Positions 8,493-17,153 of a stretch of 64,000 nucleotides of DNA are shown here, piece by piece. Origin of the DNA: an uncultured Oscillospiraceae bacterium (lineage in GTDB: Bacteria > Bacillota > Clostridia > Oscillospirales > Ruminococcaceae). Where the stretch lies: NCBI GenBank assembly GCA_910583935.1, contig CAJTZM010000006.1:1-64000 (forward strand), given 5' to 3'. The notes beneath the pieces were generated by a model. That model was not told the origin of the DNA and did not search any database. It worked only from the letters and a program-made list of their open reading frames with translations. Each line of letters opens with the position of its first letter. The stretch's first letter is position 1. The position numbers and the translations under genes are program-made.

Positions 8493-8621
8493 ATGCGGGA
8501 TTTGAAAATTTTATGGGCGTATTTTAAAGAGCATATAATCGGAGCCCTCATTGTTCTCCTGGCCATTTTCATAGGCGCGGCGCTGGGGGCGGCGGCCTAT
8601 TACCACCGATGGCTCGGATAA
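8493..8621 (+). CDS. Small single-span membrane protein (42 residues)
   Basis: This short frame encodes MRDLKILWAYFKEHI followed by a hydrophobic, alanine/isoleucine-rich helix and a YYHRWLG tail. The layout suggests one membrane span with a basic amphipathic start inside the cell. GAAGGTGGTG lies about 9 bases before the ATG; an in-frame GTG at 8481 is too close to a ribosome site. A terminator follows at 8649-8689, making it a compact one-gene unit between alaS and glpK. No family is recognised. Confidence 0.55.
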   Translation: MRDLKILWAYFKEHIIGALIVLLAIFIGAALGAAAYYHRWLG

Positions 8622-8648
8622 AGTGGAAAATTCCACCGAGAAATGGCC

Positions 8649-8690
8649 GGCGGCGTTTAATCCTTTCGGGGTTGGACGCCGCCTTTTTGA
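8649..8690 (+). terminator. Terminator after the 42-residue membrane protein gene
   Basis: GGCGGCGT pairs with ACGCCGCC, an inner AATCC/GGGTT stem closes the loop, and five T follow. Confidence 0.8.
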
Positions 8691-8700
8691 GCGTTGGGGC

Positions 8701-8729
8701 TGGACCCGGCGCTTTTTGCCTGCTATACT
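8701..8729 (+). promoter_or_regulatory. Putative promoter of glpK
   Basis: TGC plus TATACT (8724-8729) gives an extended -10 element; TGGACC lies 17 bases upstream. It is 69 bases before the glpK ATG. Confidence 0.55.
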
Positions 8730-8798
8730 GAGGGTAACCGCCGGTCCAAATGAAAGGACCGACACGGAAAATCCGGACAAAAACGAGGTGCAAAAAGC

Positions 8799-10292
8799 AT
8801 GAAGCCCTATATCGTAGCGCTGGACCAGGGCACCACCAGCTCCCGCTGCATCCTGTTCGACCGGGAGCAGAATATCGTGGGGATGGCTCAGAAGGAGTAC
8901 ACCCAGTATTATCCCCAGCCGGGCTGGGTGGAGCACGACCCGATGGAAATTTATTCCTCCCAGTACGGGGTACTGATGGAAACGCTGGCCCAAACCGGCG
9001 TTTCGCCGGAGGAAATCGCAGCCATCGGCATCACCAACCAGCGGGAGACCACCATCCTCTGGGACAAAAACACCGGGCGGCCGGTATACAACGCCATCGT
9101 CTGGCAGTGCCGGCGAACCGCCGGATTGTGCGAGCAGATTCAGGCTGACGCGGATTTGAGCGCCTACATTCGGCAAAAGACCGGTCTTTTGCCCGACGCG
9201 TATTTTTCCGCCACCAAGATCAAGTGGATTCTGGACCAAGACCCCAGCCTGCGGGAAAAGGCCCGGCGTGGCGAAGTGCTGTTCGGCACGGTGGACAGCT
9301 GGCTTGTTTGGAAGCTCACCGGCGGAAAGATTCATGTCACCGATTACACCAACGCCTCGCGGACCATGCTGTACGACATCCAAGGGCTTTGCTGGGATGA
9401 GCGCATCTGCCAAAAGCTGAATATTCCCATGCAGATGCTGCCGCAGGTGAAAAACTCCAGCGAAATCTACGGCTTTCTCAACATTCAGGGGGTGCAGGTC
9501 CCTATCGCGGGCATTGCCGGAGATCAGCAGGCGGCGCTGTTCGGGCAGGCCTGCTTTTTTGAGGGTGAGGCGAAAAACACCTACGGGACCGGCTGCTTTT
9601 TGCTGATGAACACCGGAGAGCGGATGGTCCAAAGCAAAAACGGCCTTCTGACCACCATCGCCGTGGGACTGGAGGGCCGGGTCCGGTACGCGCTGGAGGG
9701 AAGTGTTTTTGTGGGCGGCGCGGTCATCCAGTGGGTGCGGGATCAGCTGCGGTTTGTCACCGAGGCGGCGGACACTGAGTATTTCGCCCAGAAGGTACCC
9801 GACAGCGGCGGCGTATATGTGGTGCCCGCCTTTACCGGACTTGGCGCGCCCTATTGGGATATGTACGCCCGCGGGGCGATTTTAGGCGTCACCCGAGGGA
9901 CAAGCCGGGAGCACATCATCCGGGCGGCGCTGGAATCCATCGCCTTTCAGACCTGCGACGTACTAAACGCCATGGAGGAGGACACCGGCGTCACCCTGGA
10001 AAGCCTGAGGGTAGATGGCGGTGCCTCGGCCAACCGGTTTTTGATGCAGTTTCAGTCGGATATGATCCGCCGACCGGTGTTAAGACCCCGCGTCGCCGAG
10101 ACGACGGCGCTGGGCGCGGCGTTTTTGGCGGGTCTTGCGGTAGGCGTTTGGGACAGTCTTGACCAGATCCAAAACACCTGGAGGCTTCAGGACCGGTACG
10201 AGCCGCAGATAGAGCAGCAGGCGCGGCTGCGGCAGCTGCGGGGCTGGCACAAGGCGGTGGGGCGCGCTCTGAGCTGGGCCAGGGAAGAATAG
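8799..10292 (+). CDS. glpK: Glycerol kinase
   Basis: The 497-residue protein converts glycerol and ATP to glycerol-3-phosphate. FGGY kinase features are all visible: the N-terminal phosphate loop 'LDQGTTSSRCILFD', the substrate segment 'TNQRETTILWDKNTGRPVYNAIVWQCRRTA', 'TYGTGCFLLMNTG', 'FTGLGAPYWDMYARG', and the adenine-site 'VDGGASANRFLMQFQSD' near the C-terminus. Length is typical. The start has GAGGTG upstream and its own likely promoter. No glycerol facilitator or glycerol-3-phosphate dehydrogenase is next to it, so it may act with unlinked genes. comEC follows after only 15 bases, which is an unusual neighbour and may mean read-through. Confidence 0.97.
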   Translation: MKPYIVALDQGTTSSRCILFDREQNIVGMAQKEYTQYYPQPGWVEHDPMEIYSSQYGVLMETLAQTGVSPEEIAAIGITNQRETTILWDKNTGRPVYNAIVWQCRRTAGLCEQIQADADLSAYIRQKTGLLPDAYFSATKIKWILDQDPSLREKARRGEVLFGTVDSWLVWKLTGGKIHVTDYTNASRTMLYDIQGLCWDERICQKLNIPMQMLPQVKNSSEIYGFLNIQGVQVPIAGIAGDQQAALFGQACFFEGEAKNTYGTGCFLLMNTGERMVQSKNGLLTTIAVGLEGRVRYALEGSVFVGGAVIQWVRDQLRFVTEAADTEYFAQKVPDSGGVYVVPAFTGLGAPYWDMYARGAILGVTRGTSREHIIRAALESIAFQTCDVLNAMEEDTGVTLESLRVDGGASANRFLMQFQSDMIRRPVLRPRVAETTALGAAFLAGLAVGVWDSLDQIQNTWRLQDRYEPQIEQQARLRQLRGWHKAVGRALSWAREE

Positions 10293-10307
10293 GCGGGAGG
10301 GCTAAAA

Positions 10308-12470
10308 ATGCGTATAGGCCGCGTCGGGAGCGCTCGTTCCCCTAAGCCCAAAACGCCGGTGATCCGGCGGCCTCTTTGTTGGGCAGGGCTTATCTTCTTC
10401 CTCTGCGCCACCTTGTTCTGCCGCCTTTACCCAGCGGGCAGATGGCTGTTTCCCATCTGCCTTCTGTTGGGGATTGGCGGGCTTATTTGTCTGGCCTTTG
10501 TCCGAACCCGCCCCCTTGCCGGCTTTTTCCTCGCCGCCATCCTGATGCTTTGCTACTGCTTTCTTTTTGGAAAGCTCGCCGCAGACCCGGCCCTATCCCT
10601 GTCCGGCCGGACCGTCCTTCTTACCGGCGACGTTGCCGAAGCCGGACGCTCCTCCTTTTTGCTAAACGGCGAAACCCAGGATGGGCAGCGCCTGAGGGTG
10701 CAGGTATGGTGCGGCACCGATATGGCTCCCGACCGGTTCCAGCGGTTTTCCGGCTCGGTGCAGCTGTCCGCCATTTCCTCCACCGACCGGTTTGACAGCC
10801 AAAGCTACTACCGGTCCCGGGGCGTCTATTTACAAGGACAGCTGGTTTCCGGGGACTTTGCGTCCCCTTCGTCTTACCCAATCCGCTCCTGGCCGGGGCG
10901 GCTGAGTGATTTTCTCTGCAAAAAAGTCCGCGCCGTGCTGGATGTCCAATATAGCGGTCTTGTCTGCGCGGTGATTTTGGGGAACCGGTCCTATCTGCCC
11001 TCGGAGCAGTACCAGCTGTTCGAGCGGCTGGGCGTCGAGCATCTTCTGGCGGTCAGCGGCATGCACCTGACGCTGTTTTGCGGCATGTTCTCCCTTTTGG
11101 CCGGCCGTTTTGTAAAAAGAAAGTCCCCACGGCTTTTGCTTTCGATGGGCTTTGTCCTGTTTTATATGCTTTTAACCGGTCTGGGGCCCAGCGTGTCCCG
11201 GGCCGGGATTATGTTGCTTTTGTCCTATCTGGCGCAGCTGATATCCCGCCAAGCCGATCCGCCTACCAGCTTGGGCGCCGCCGTTTTCCTGATGCTTTTA
11301 TATAACCCCTTTTTGGCTATGAACACCAGCTTTCAGTTTTCTGTCTGCGCCACCATCGGGGTCCGGATTCTGGCGGAACCCTTGGGAGAGAAGCTGTTGT
11401 CCCTTAAAGGAAAGCGAGCGGCGCCCAAGCTTCCCGTTTCTTTCGTCAAGGCCCTTTGCGTCGCCTTCTGCGGCTATATGTCTACCCTGCCGCTGACCAT
11501 GGTCTACGACGGACGGCTGGTCCCCATGGCGGTCCCCGCCAATCTTCTACTCTCGTCTGTGTTTACCCCGGTGCTGGTCTTTGCCGCCGGGCTTACGCTT
11601 TTTTCCTTCGTCCCCTTTTTAGGATCGGCCTTTGCTTTTTGCGCGCGCTTTATGATCGGCGTCTTTTTGAGATTGGCCAGCCTGCTCGCCCAAATTGGGC
11701 CGGAGCCGGTTCATTGCAGCGGCTCCGCGCCGGTGATCTGCGCGTTCCTTCTTACAGCGGCGGTGGCCTATGGCGCGCTCAAAAGGGACCGGCGGCGTTT
11801 TGCTGCAGCTTTATGTCTGGCCACAGTGGCCTGCGGCTGCTCTGTCAGCACCCAGGCGCTGGTCACCAGCCGCCAGGCCGTCTTATACACCGCCGCCTTC
11901 GGAAAAAGACTGGTCCAGGTCATCTCCTACGGCGGACATGCGGTGGTCCTCGGCCACCTGTCCAGCGAAGCGCAGATCGAGCAGACGGTGCTGGAGCTGG
12001 ATAGGCAGGGCGTTTCGGTCATCGACGCGCTGATCCTTCTGCCGACCGGCGGACAGCCCCGCGTATCCTTTTCCGGGCTGACCGAAAGCTTCTCGGTAAA
12101 AGCCGTTCTCCTCTCCCCTTCGGACAATCTTTCCACCCAGTCGGCGGAAAGCCTTGCTGGAATCGACCGATACGATTATTCCGCCGCCGTTTCCTTTTGG
12201 CAAAATGGCAGTATCCGCCTTTCGCCGGACGGAGCGGCCCATCTTCGCATCGCCGCAAAAAAGCTGTTAATTTTGCCTGCGGATTGTGCTATACTGGAGG
12301 AAGAAAAGCTCTGCTGGGATCTTGTGGTCACCGCCTGGGACACCCCACCGCCGGTCAAAGCATCCGCTCTTTTTTGCGCCCGGCCTTTCTGGGGAAGGGA
12401 AAACGAAAACCCCAACGCCTATCTGCTGAGCTATGGGCGCGGAGTCCGCTGCCGGATCCCGTTGGAATGA
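10308..12470 (+). CDS. comEC: ComEC/Rec2-family competence DNA channel protein
   Basis: The 720-residue protein has N-terminal membrane helices, a DUF4131-like extracellular domain, and the competence channel core with 'LLAVSGMHLTLFCGMFSLL', 'GPSVSRAGIMLLLSYLA' and 'SFQFSVCATIGVRIL' across many helices. ComEC carries single-stranded DNA through the membrane. The C-terminal ~190 residues occupy the place of the metallo-beta-lactamase-like domain, but the metal motif HxHxDH is missing: the equivalent strand reads 'IDALILLPTGGQPRVSFSGL'. It is followed 35 bases later by holA, a common comEC-holA arrangement. Confidence 0.9.
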   Translation: MRIGRVGSARSPKPKTPVIRRPLCWAGLIFFLCATLFCRLYPAGRWLFPICLLLGIGGLICLAFVRTRPLAGFFLAAILMLCYCFLFGKLAADPALSLSGRTVLLTGDVAEAGRSSFLLNGETQDGQRLRVQVWCGTDMAPDRFQRFSGSVQLSAISSTDRFDSQSYYRSRGVYLQGQLVSGDFASPSSYPIRSWPGRLSDFLCKKVRAVLDVQYSGLVCAVILGNRSYLPSEQYQLFERLGVEHLLAVSGMHLTLFCGMFSLLAGRFVKRKSPRLLLSMGFVLFYMLLTGLGPSVSRAGIMLLLSYLAQLISRQADPPTSLGAAVFLMLLYNPFLAMNTSFQFSVCATIGVRILAEPLGEKLLSLKGKRAAPKLPVSFVKALCVAFCGYMSTLPLTMVYDGRLVPMAVPANLLLSSVFTPVLVFAAGLTLFSFVPFLGSAFAFCARFMIGVFLRLASLLAQIGPEPVHCSGSAPVICAFLLTAAVAYGALKRDRRRFAAALCLATVACGCSVSTQALVTSRQAVLYTAAFGKRLVQVISYGGHAVVLGHLSSEAQIEQTVLELDRQGVSVIDALILLPTGGQPRVSFSGLTESFSVKAVLLSPSDNLSTQSAESLAGIDRYDYSAAVSFWQNGSIRLSPDGAAHLRIAAKKLLILPADCAILEEEKLCWDLVVTAWDTPPPVKASALFCARPFWGRENENPNAYLLSYGRGVRCRIPLE

Positions 12471-12505
12471 AGCATCATTTTTACTAAAAGGAGAGAAGAC
12501 CGGTC

Positions 12506-13561
12506 ATGCGCTTTGAAAACGAACAGGCGTTTTTGCATCATCTAAAAGAGGATCCCTGTCTGCCGGTTTACCTTTTATACGGCCAGCAGGGGTATCTGGT
12601 GCGGCTATACGCCAAAAAGCTGCGGGAAAAGATCCTTTCCCCCTCCGCGGCGGATTGGAATTTTACCCGGTTTGAAGCCGCCCGCACCGGCATCGACGAG
12701 ATCTCGGACGCATTGGAAAGCGTTTCCCTTTCCGGCGGGACCCGATGCGTACAGCTGACCGACCTGGAGGCGGACAAGCTTTCCGCCGCCGAATGGTCCA
12801 AGCTTAAAGAGCGGCTCTCTGCCTTTCCCCAGGATGCGGTGCTGATTCTCTGCCAGCCAAACGTTTTGGTCGACACCAAAAAATCCGCCCGTTGGAAGGC
12901 GGTAATCAAACAGGTGGAGCGCGCCGGGGCCGTCGCCGTTTTAGACGGACGCTCCCGGCGGGAAACCATCCGGTTCTTAGGCGCTCTGTGCCAGAAAAAC
13001 GGCTGCACCCTTCCCCCGGCAGCGGGCGAGGCGCTCATAGACCGCTGCGGCGACGATATGCTGGCGCTGACCCAGGAGGTCCAAAAGCTGTGCGCCTACC
13101 AGGGCGAGGGGGAAATCCCCGCCGAGGCTGTCCAGAAGCTTTGCATCCGCCAGCTGGACGCCAACGTATTCGACCTGTCCCGGCGGATTCTGGGCAAAAA
13201 CCTTTCCGGCGCGCTGGAAAATTTGCAGGAGCTGTTCGACATGGGAAACGAGCCGGTGGCAATTTTAGGGGCGCTGAACACCTCTTTTATTGACCTGTAC
13301 CGCTGCAAAACCGCCCGAGAGCAGGGCCTGTCCGCCGCCGACGTCACCGCCTCGTTTTCCTACAAGGGGCGGGAATTCCGGGTCAAAAACGCCATGCGGG
13401 AGGTGGACCGGTTTACCCGAAAGCAGCTGTCCCACTGTATTTCTCTGCTGGCCGGAACCGACTATCAGTTAAAAAGCGGCCGCGCCGATCCCCAGATTGT
13501 ATTGCAACAGACGGCGGCCCGCCTGTTTTTGATCCTGCACCGGCAGGAGGAATTGGTATGA
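12506..13561 (+). CDS. holA: DNA polymerase III subunit delta
   Basis: The 351-residue protein is the clamp-loader delta subunit, which opens the sliding clamp during replication. The N-terminus 'CLPVYLLYGQQGYLVRLYAKKLRE' is the family's degenerate P-loop region, followed by the mid-domain 'GGTRCVQLTDLEADKLSAAEW' and a C-terminal helical collar ('ISLLAGTDYQLKSGRADPQIVLQQ'). AAAGGAG precedes the ATG. Its last four bases overlap the next gene (ATGA), which implies translational coupling. Confidence 0.93.
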   Translation: MRFENEQAFLHHLKEDPCLPVYLLYGQQGYLVRLYAKKLREKILSPSAADWNFTRFEAARTGIDEISDALESVSLSGGTRCVQLTDLEADKLSAAEWSKLKERLSAFPQDAVLILCQPNVLVDTKKSARWKAVIKQVERAGAVAVLDGRSRRETIRFLGALCQKNGCTLPPAAGEALIDRCGDDMLALTQEVQKLCAYQGEGEIPAEAVQKLCIRQLDANVFDLSRRILGKNLSGALENLQELFDMGNEPVAILGALNTSFIDLYRCKTAREQGLSAADVTASFSYKGREFRVKNAMREVDRFTRKQLSHCISLLAGTDYQLKSGRADPQIVLQQTAARLFLILHRQEELV

Positions 13562-14160
13562 TTCATCTTCGTCAGGCCATTGTGGTCGAGGGAAAATACG
13601 ATAAAATCCGGCTGGCGCCCTTGGTAGACGCGCCGATTCTGGTCACCGGCGGCTTTCGGATTTTCAAGGACCGGGAGCAGCTGGCTCTTTTGCGCCGACT
13701 GTCCCGGCAGGACGGCATTTTAATCCTCACCGATTCGGACACAGCCGGCTTTCGGATCCGCAACTACATCAAGTCCGCCGTCCCCAAGGGGAAAATTTAC
13801 CATGCCTATATCCCCGAAATCCTGGGCAAGGAGCCTAGAAAGGACCGGCCCTCCAAAGAAGGAACGCTGGGGGTGGAGGGGATGAGCCTACAGGTGCTGG
13901 CCGCCGCTTTAGAAAAAAGCGGCGTGCTGTTTGCCGAAGGGCCAAGGAAGGATCCGGTCACCCGGATGGATCTGTACGAAGCCGGTCTTTCCGGCGGGCC
14001 GGACAGCGCTAAAAAAAGGCTGGCCCTTTTGCAGGCGCTAAAGCTTCCCCATTACCTGTCCGCCACCGCGCTGCTGGAGGCGGTCAACGCCCTGATGGAT
14101 CGGGAAGGTTTTTTCGAACTGCTAAAGCGGCTACCGGGCGGTCCCGGACAGGAGGGCTGA
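13558..14160 (+). CDS. Toprim-domain protein, ribonuclease M5-like (DUF4093)
   Basis: The 200-residue protein opens with a Toprim fold: acidic 'IVVEGKYDKIRL' (Glu12), and 'ILTDSDTAGFRIRNYI' supplying the Asp-x-Asp pair. The C-terminal half, with 'GTLGVEGMSLQVLAAALEKSGVL', fits the DUF4093 region of ribonuclease M5 proteins that mature 5S rRNA. RNase M5 usually sits by rsmA, whereas here it overlaps holA by four bases and rsmA is 20 kb away. It is probably an RNase M5 or a close relative. Confidence 0.8.
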   Translation: MIHLRQAIVVEGKYDKIRLAPLVDAPILVTGGFRIFKDREQLALLRRLSRQDGILILTDSDTAGFRIRNYIKSAVPKGKIYHAYIPEILGKEPRKDRPSKEGTLGVEGMSLQVLAAALEKSGVLFAEGPRKDPVTRMDLYEAGLSGGPDSAKKRLALLQALKLPHYLSATALLEAVNALMDREGFFELLKRLPGGPGQEG

Positions 14161-14194
14161 CGCGGCGGCGTGCAATATGAAAGGAGAATTCCCT

Positions 14195-14566
14195 ATGCTT
14201 TTTACAGGCTACGGCCAAAAATTTTCTACCCGAAACGCGGTCCAGTACGACGCCATCGGCGCCTTTTGGGATCGGATGTCGGAGCGTTTCGGCCGGGAAA
14301 ATTTAAGAGGGCTGGGCTTCGGCTGGACCGAAGATACCATCGAGTATGTCATCGGGCCAAAGGAAGGGGACATGGACCCTTCCCTGGGCTGCGAGGGTGC
14401 CGTTTACCGGCAGATCTCTTTGCCGGACGACGGCTGGATTCGGTATACGGGCCGTACCGAAAACCTGCCCGAACTGTACGACGAAATTTACAAGGACGGC
14501 CCGCTTTTGTACGAAATTGAGACCTTTGGGGAAGACAGCGGCTGTGAAATTCTCATCCGCCGCTAA
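14195..14566 (+). CDS. Uncharacterised small protein, possibly of the GyrI/AraC-effector-binding fold
   Basis: The 123-residue protein has no signal peptide or membrane span. The pattern 'IGAFWDRMSERFG...GLGFGWTEDTIEYVIGPKEG...LPDDGWIRYTGRTENLPELYDEIY' resembles GyrI-like (AraC effector-binding) small-molecule-binding proteins, with the characteristic '(Y/F)xIG' strand and 'FW' helix. The match is by eye and weak. The ATG at 14195 follows AAGGAG by 8 bases; an earlier in-frame ATG overlaps that site. It lies between the holA cluster and the MBOAT gene. Confidence 0.6.
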   Translation: MLFTGYGQKFSTRNAVQYDAIGAFWDRMSERFGRENLRGLGFGWTEDTIEYVIGPKEGDMDPSLGCEGAVYRQISLPDDGWIRYTGRTENLPELYDEIYKDGPLLYEIETFGEDSGCEILIRR

Positions 14567-14601
14567 AAGGCCTTATTAAAATAAAAAAGGAGGGGATTTC
14601 C

Positions 14602-15936
14602 ATGCCGTTGACATCGCTTTCTTTTCTCTATCTGTTTTTGCCCGCCTCGCTGGCGGTCTACTACCTGTTTCCCCGGCAGCTCCGGTATGGGGCGCTTTTG
14701 GGAATCTCTCTTTTCTTTTTTCTGCTCGCCGATCTGCCCGCTCTTCTTCTTTTATCCCTCTCGGTCACCGCCGACTACGGCCTGGGCTTATTGATGGAGC
14801 GCTTTGAGGAACGCAACCGCCGCAGAAAAGCCATTATGCTGCTGATCGTGGGCAAAAACCTCTGCCTGTTTTTCGGTGTGTTCTGCTTTTGTCAGCTGCG
14901 CGGCGCTCCGGTACCGCTGGGCCTTTCGGTCTGCACCCTGCTGGGGGTGGGGTACGGGGTGGATATCTACAACGGTGAGGCGCTGTACGAGCACAACTGG
15001 TGCAAATTCCTGCTGGCCCACATCCTGTTTGTCAAGCTGCCCGCCGGGCCGCTGGTCCGCTACCGAACCCTACGTGAACAGCTCGGCGAAAAAAAAGCGG
15101 ATTTGGCCGGGATGGCCGGTCCCATCTGTCTGTTTATCCAGGGAGTGTCCAAGCAGGCGCTTTTAGGTGCGCCTATGCAGCGGATGTACCAGTCTCTGAC
15201 TGGCTTCGCCCCGGCGAAACACTCGGTTTTTTCCCTGTGGCTCATGCCGCTGTGCGCCGCCATGAGCCTGTATTTTACCCTTTCCGGATACTGCGATATG
15301 GCCCGGGGCTTAGGCGGAATGTTCGGCGTGGAGCTGCCGAGGAATTTCTACTATCCGTACCAGTCCCGCTCGGTCACCGACTTTGTGGGGCGGTTTAACA
15401 TCTCGGTCACCTCCTATTTAAAAACCTACATCTACCATCCGTTGGGGGAGGATTCGGGCGGGTTTGTCTCCACTGCTTTGAACATTGGGGTGGTAACGCT
15501 TTTGTGGGGTCTTTGGTTCGGCCTGCGGATCAATTACCTTTTGTGGGGCCTTTATTTTTTGCTGCTGATTTTGCTGGAGCGCTCTGTCTGGGGGAAAATC
15601 CTTATCAAGCTGCCCACCTTTTTTTCGCGGATCTACACCTTTTCACTGGTGCTTTTTTCCTTTGTCATTTTTAACGGAAAAAGTCTTGGGGAAAGTCTGT
15701 TTTTCTTTCGGGGGATGCTGGGCCTTGGCGGTCTTGCGCCGGCCACCTCGTCCTCTATGTATCTTGCCAGCCAATACTTGCCCTATCTTATTTTGGCGGT
15801 ACTGTTCAGCACAAGCCTTCCCCATTCCATAAAAAGCGCACTCCAAACAAAATCCCCGGCGGCCGCCTGCGCCGCCGGCGCGCTGTGCTACAGCGTACTG
15901 CTGGTTTTGTCCACCGGCTTCATTCTGCATCCATGA
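14602..15936 (+). CDS. MBOAT-family (AlgI-like) membrane protein lacking the catalytic histidines
   Basis: The 444-residue polytopic membrane protein has the full AlgI layout: 'LSFLYLFLPASLAVYYLFP', 'KLPAGPLVRY', 'LSGYCDMARGLGGMFGVELPRNFYYPYQSRSVTDF', and 'TYIYHPLGE'. AlgI/DltB-type members transfer acetyl or acyl groups across the membrane to a polymer. Here the two positions that are normally histidine are changed. The 'RRWHIS' His is Asn266 (GRFNIS), and the 'GLWHG' His, the catalytic one in the family, is Phe306 (GLWFG). It may be a non-enzymatic or altered member. GGAGGGG precedes the ATG. The DHHW partner gene follows 16 bases later. Confidence 0.85.
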   Translation: MPLTSLSFLYLFLPASLAVYYLFPRQLRYGALLGISLFFFLLADLPALLLLSLSVTADYGLGLLMERFEERNRRRKAIMLLIVGKNLCLFFGVFCFCQLRGAPVPLGLSVCTLLGVGYGVDIYNGEALYEHNWCKFLLAHILFVKLPAGPLVRYRTLREQLGEKKADLAGMAGPICLFIQGVSKQALLGAPMQRMYQSLTGFAPAKHSVFSLWLMPLCAAMSLYFTLSGYCDMARGLGGMFGVELPRNFYYPYQSRSVTDFVGRFNISVTSYLKTYIYHPLGEDSGGFVSTALNIGVVTLLWGLWFGLRINYLLWGLYFLLLILLERSVWGKILIKLPTFFSRIYTFSLVLFSFVIFNGKSLGESLFFFRGMLGLGGLAPATSSSMYLASQYLPYLILAVLFSTSLPHSIKSALQTKSPAAACAAGALCYSVLLVLSTGFILHP

Positions 15937-15952
15937 AAGGGGAGAAAAATCT

Positions 15953-17062
15953 GTGCGTTCTCAAAAGCGATTGTCCCTTTTTCTGCTGCTTCTCTTTTTT
16001 ATCCCAGGTATTTTGTTCCTTTTGGGCGGCGGCTTGGGGGATCTTCCGCTCCCTTCCCTATCCGAGCTTTGGGACGGCGGCGCAAATGACGCGGCAAACG
16101 CCGCGGTAGAAGAGTCCTTTTTCGGCCGGGATGCACTGTCCTATATGGCTGCTTCCCTACAAACCATGCTGGGCCGCAATCAGCAAAATGGCTGCCTTTA
16201 CAGCACAGACGGCATTTTGCAGAACCTGCCGGACGCCGATGAGAAGATCACCGCCGAAAATTTAGCCGCCCTGCAGGATTATGCTGCCGCCTCGCCGGCG
16301 CCCTGCTATTTTCTTCTGTCCCCCACCTCAGTTGCCATCCAGCAGGACAAAATCCCCAGTCTGGCCCTGGACTCTCTGTTCAACCAAAAGCAGTATATCC
16401 AGCGCTGCTACAGCGCCCTGTCCTCTCGTTTCCACACCATCGACGGATACAACAATCTGTTTGCCCACCAGTCGGAGTATCTTTTTTACCGCACCGATTC
16501 CCGCCTGACTGCCCTGGGCTGTTATTATCTGTACGCCAGCGCCGGGGAAAAGCTGGGCTATTCCGCCCGTCCTATCGACGATTTTTCCATCGCGCATCCA
16601 CTGCACGATTACTGCGGCAATTTGTCGCCGCTGGTCCCTTACGCACAGGTCAAGCCGGACATCCTCTCGCTGTTTTTTTACCAAAGGCACAACCGGGAAA
16701 TCCGCCTAATCGAAAATCCACTGGAAAACACCTCCTCTAAGGAGCTGTACGACCTCTCCCTTTTAAACGGCGCGGATCCTTTACAGGTCTATCTGGGAGC
16801 AAACGGCGGCGTTGCCGATCTTGTGGCGGACAATACCCCCTTTAACGGCCGTCTGCTGGTTTTTACCGACGGCGGCTGCAACGCCCTTTTCCCGCTGATG
16901 GCCATCCATTATCGGCAGATTCGGGTAGTGGATTTTCGGTCCGCCACTGCCTCCCAGCTGGCCTTGATCCAGCCGGAGGAATTCGACCAGGTGCTGTTCG
17001 CCTTTTCGCTGGACAGCTTCGGATACGAGCGCATACTCAGCAGTATTTCGGGGAAAAAATAG
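15953..17062 (+). CDS. DHHW-family (AlgX/AlgJ-like SGNH) protein with degenerate active site
   Basis: The 369-residue protein has one N-terminal membrane span (residues 8-27) and an extracytoplasmic SGNH-like domain. Family landmarks align by eye: 'FYRTDSRLTALGCYYLYAS' replaces the usual 'YYRTDHHWTTLGAYYAY', and 'RLLVFTDGGCNALFPLMAIHYRQIRVVDFR' replaces the usual 'LLVIKDSYANSFVPFLAEHYxEI'. Thus Asp182 remains, but HHW is Ser183-Arg184-Leu185, and the expected nucleophile Ser is Gly307. The start is a GTG with AAGGGGAG upstream. It ends at a strong bidirectional terminator. Paired with the preceding MBOAT, it would normally help acetylate a surface polymer, but neither partner keeps the expected catalytic residues. 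Confidence 0.8.
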   Translation: MRSQKRLSLFLLLLFFIPGILFLLGGGLGDLPLPSLSELWDGGANDAANAAVEESFFGRDALSYMAASLQTMLGRNQQNGCLYSTDGILQNLPDADEKITAENLAALQDYAAASPAPCYFLLSPTSVAIQQDKIPSLALDSLFNQKQYIQRCYSALSSRFHTIDGYNNLFAHQSEYLFYRTDSRLTALGCYYLYASAGEKLGYSARPIDDFSIAHPLHDYCGNLSPLVPYAQVKPDILSLFFYQRHNREIRLIENPLENTSSKELYDLSLLNGADPLQVYLGANGGVADLVADNTPFNGRLLVFTDGGCNALFPLMAIHYRQIRVVDFRSATASQLALIQPEEFDQVLFAFSLDSFGYERILSSISGKK

Positions 17063-17083
17063 CCCTTCGGCTTTTTCCCGTAC

Positions 17084-17119
17084 AAAAAAAGGACCCGGCC
17101 GCTGCCGGGTCCTTTTTTT
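17084..17119. terminator. Bidirectional terminator between the DHHW gene and the UPF0210 gene
   Basis: AAAAAGGACCCGGC and GCCGGGTCCTTTTT form a stem with a CGCT loop and have T runs on both strands. It serves both converging genes. Confidence 0.93.
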
Positions 17120-17153
17120 GTCTGCCAGGTCTTCCCAAAGCCGGACGCTCCCG

